Origin: Clostridiales bacterium
GTDB taxonomy: Bacteria > Bacillota > Clostridia > Saccharofermentanales > Saccharofermentanaceae
Assembly (NCBI GenBank): GCA_017509245.1
Contig: JAFWQC010000019.1
Span: 108,495 to 172,494, forward strand
Direction of reading: 5' to 3'
Length of the DNA stretch: 64,000 bases
The notes below the pieces were generated by a model. The model had not been told where the DNA came from, did not search any database, and saw only the letters and a program-made list of their open reading frames with translations. Positions 63,888-64,000 of this stretch are shown piece by piece. Every line of letters begins with the position of its first letter. Position 1 is the stretch's first letter. A program made the translations under genes and the position numbers.

Positions 63888-64000
63888 TTAATCTGCCATG
63901 TAGTTTTCGGCTGCTCTGTAGAACCAGTAGAGTGATGCGACCTCATCCTTCAGTTCCTGTGTACGTGTAGCCGATACAGGTCTTGTGATTACGTTGTAGC
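63888..64000 (-). CDS. C-terminal end of a second LRR-type surface protein (partial)
   Basis: The last 37 codons of a gene whose start lies beyond the window. The tail reads YNVITRPVSATRTQELKDEV, then ASLYWFYRAAENYMAD-stop, nearly identical to the C-terminus of the LRR protein at 59648 (ITRPLTATRTQELKDTV, LYWFSKAAENYMAN). It is a paralogue or at least shares the same C-terminal domain; whether it has LRR repeats cannot be seen. The 36-residue peptide gene follows. Confidence 0.8.
   Translation of the reverse strand, partial: YNVITRPVSATRTQELKDEVASLYWFYRAAENYMAD

Noticed and set aside
1..64000. tRNA or rRNA genes
   Set aside because: No cloverleaf with GGTTCGAATC-type arm or rRNA-like block was noticed by eye; a covariance search was not possible.

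Overview
The window looks like chromosome of an anaerobic, gut- or rumen-type member of the Clostridia (Bacillota). The grounds are an ABC-F ribosomal protection gene with an attenuator-type leader, many lipoproteins with short lipoboxes, a DUF6020-type membrane protein, BspA-type leucine-rich surface proteins and an EssC/YukD/WXG100 type VII secretion locus. Nothing in the sequence fixes genus or species. No rRNA, tRNA, CRISPR array or intact insertion sequence was seen.

Layout. 0-5 kb (+): the 3' part of an iron-dependent alcohol dehydrogenase, a macro-domain protein, a methyltransferase, and an overlapping LuxE-like/LuxC-like fatty-acid reductase pair without luciferase genes. 5-9 kb: a transglutaminase-type lipoprotein (-), an ABC-F gene (+) behind a promoter, a 6-codon leader peptide and a terminator, an exact 74-bp tandem array of palindromes, and a GNAT acetyltransferase (-). 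9-13 kb (-): two membrane-anchored proteins and a DUF6020-like polytopic protein. 13-23 kb (+): four tandem paralogous ~805-residue lipoproteins whose C-terminal half resembles ABC-transporter solute-binding proteins, then a small lipoprotein.

23.7-36.7 kb is visibly A+T-richer and looks like an accessory island: an unrecognised two-gene operon, then an alternating array of small lipoproteins (+) and ~610-residue proteins (-). The latter share an N-terminal helical MRYYG domain and carry an HEFGH metallopeptidase domain resembling anthrax lethal factor. The array was built by duplication: two divergent promoter regions are near-copies, one lipoprotein has a nonsense codon, and a toxin 3' remnant is left beside it.

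36.7-57 kb is the secretion locus. One (-) operon holds an FHA protein, PP2C phosphatase, CpaE-like protein, YukD-like protein, EssC with FHA domains, two small helical partner proteins and an effector. A second (-) operon holds WXG100, a Ser/Gly-rich protein, two partner proteins, an effector and a lipoprotein (candidate immunity). A divergent (+) operon holds a small membrane protein, a 1705-residue surface protein with repeats, and a transmembrane Ser/Thr kinase. EssA, EssB and EsaA are not recognisable. The kinase has the topology of the pseudokinase EssB but keeps its catalytic residues, so the locus reads as a phospho-signalling variant of type VII secretion exporting lethal-factor-like effectors.

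57-64 kb: alanine dehydrogenase, an ACT-domain protein, a small lipoprotein, a 1268-residue BspA-type LRR protein, a 36-codon peptide gene and the 3' end of a second LRR-protein paralogue running off the window.
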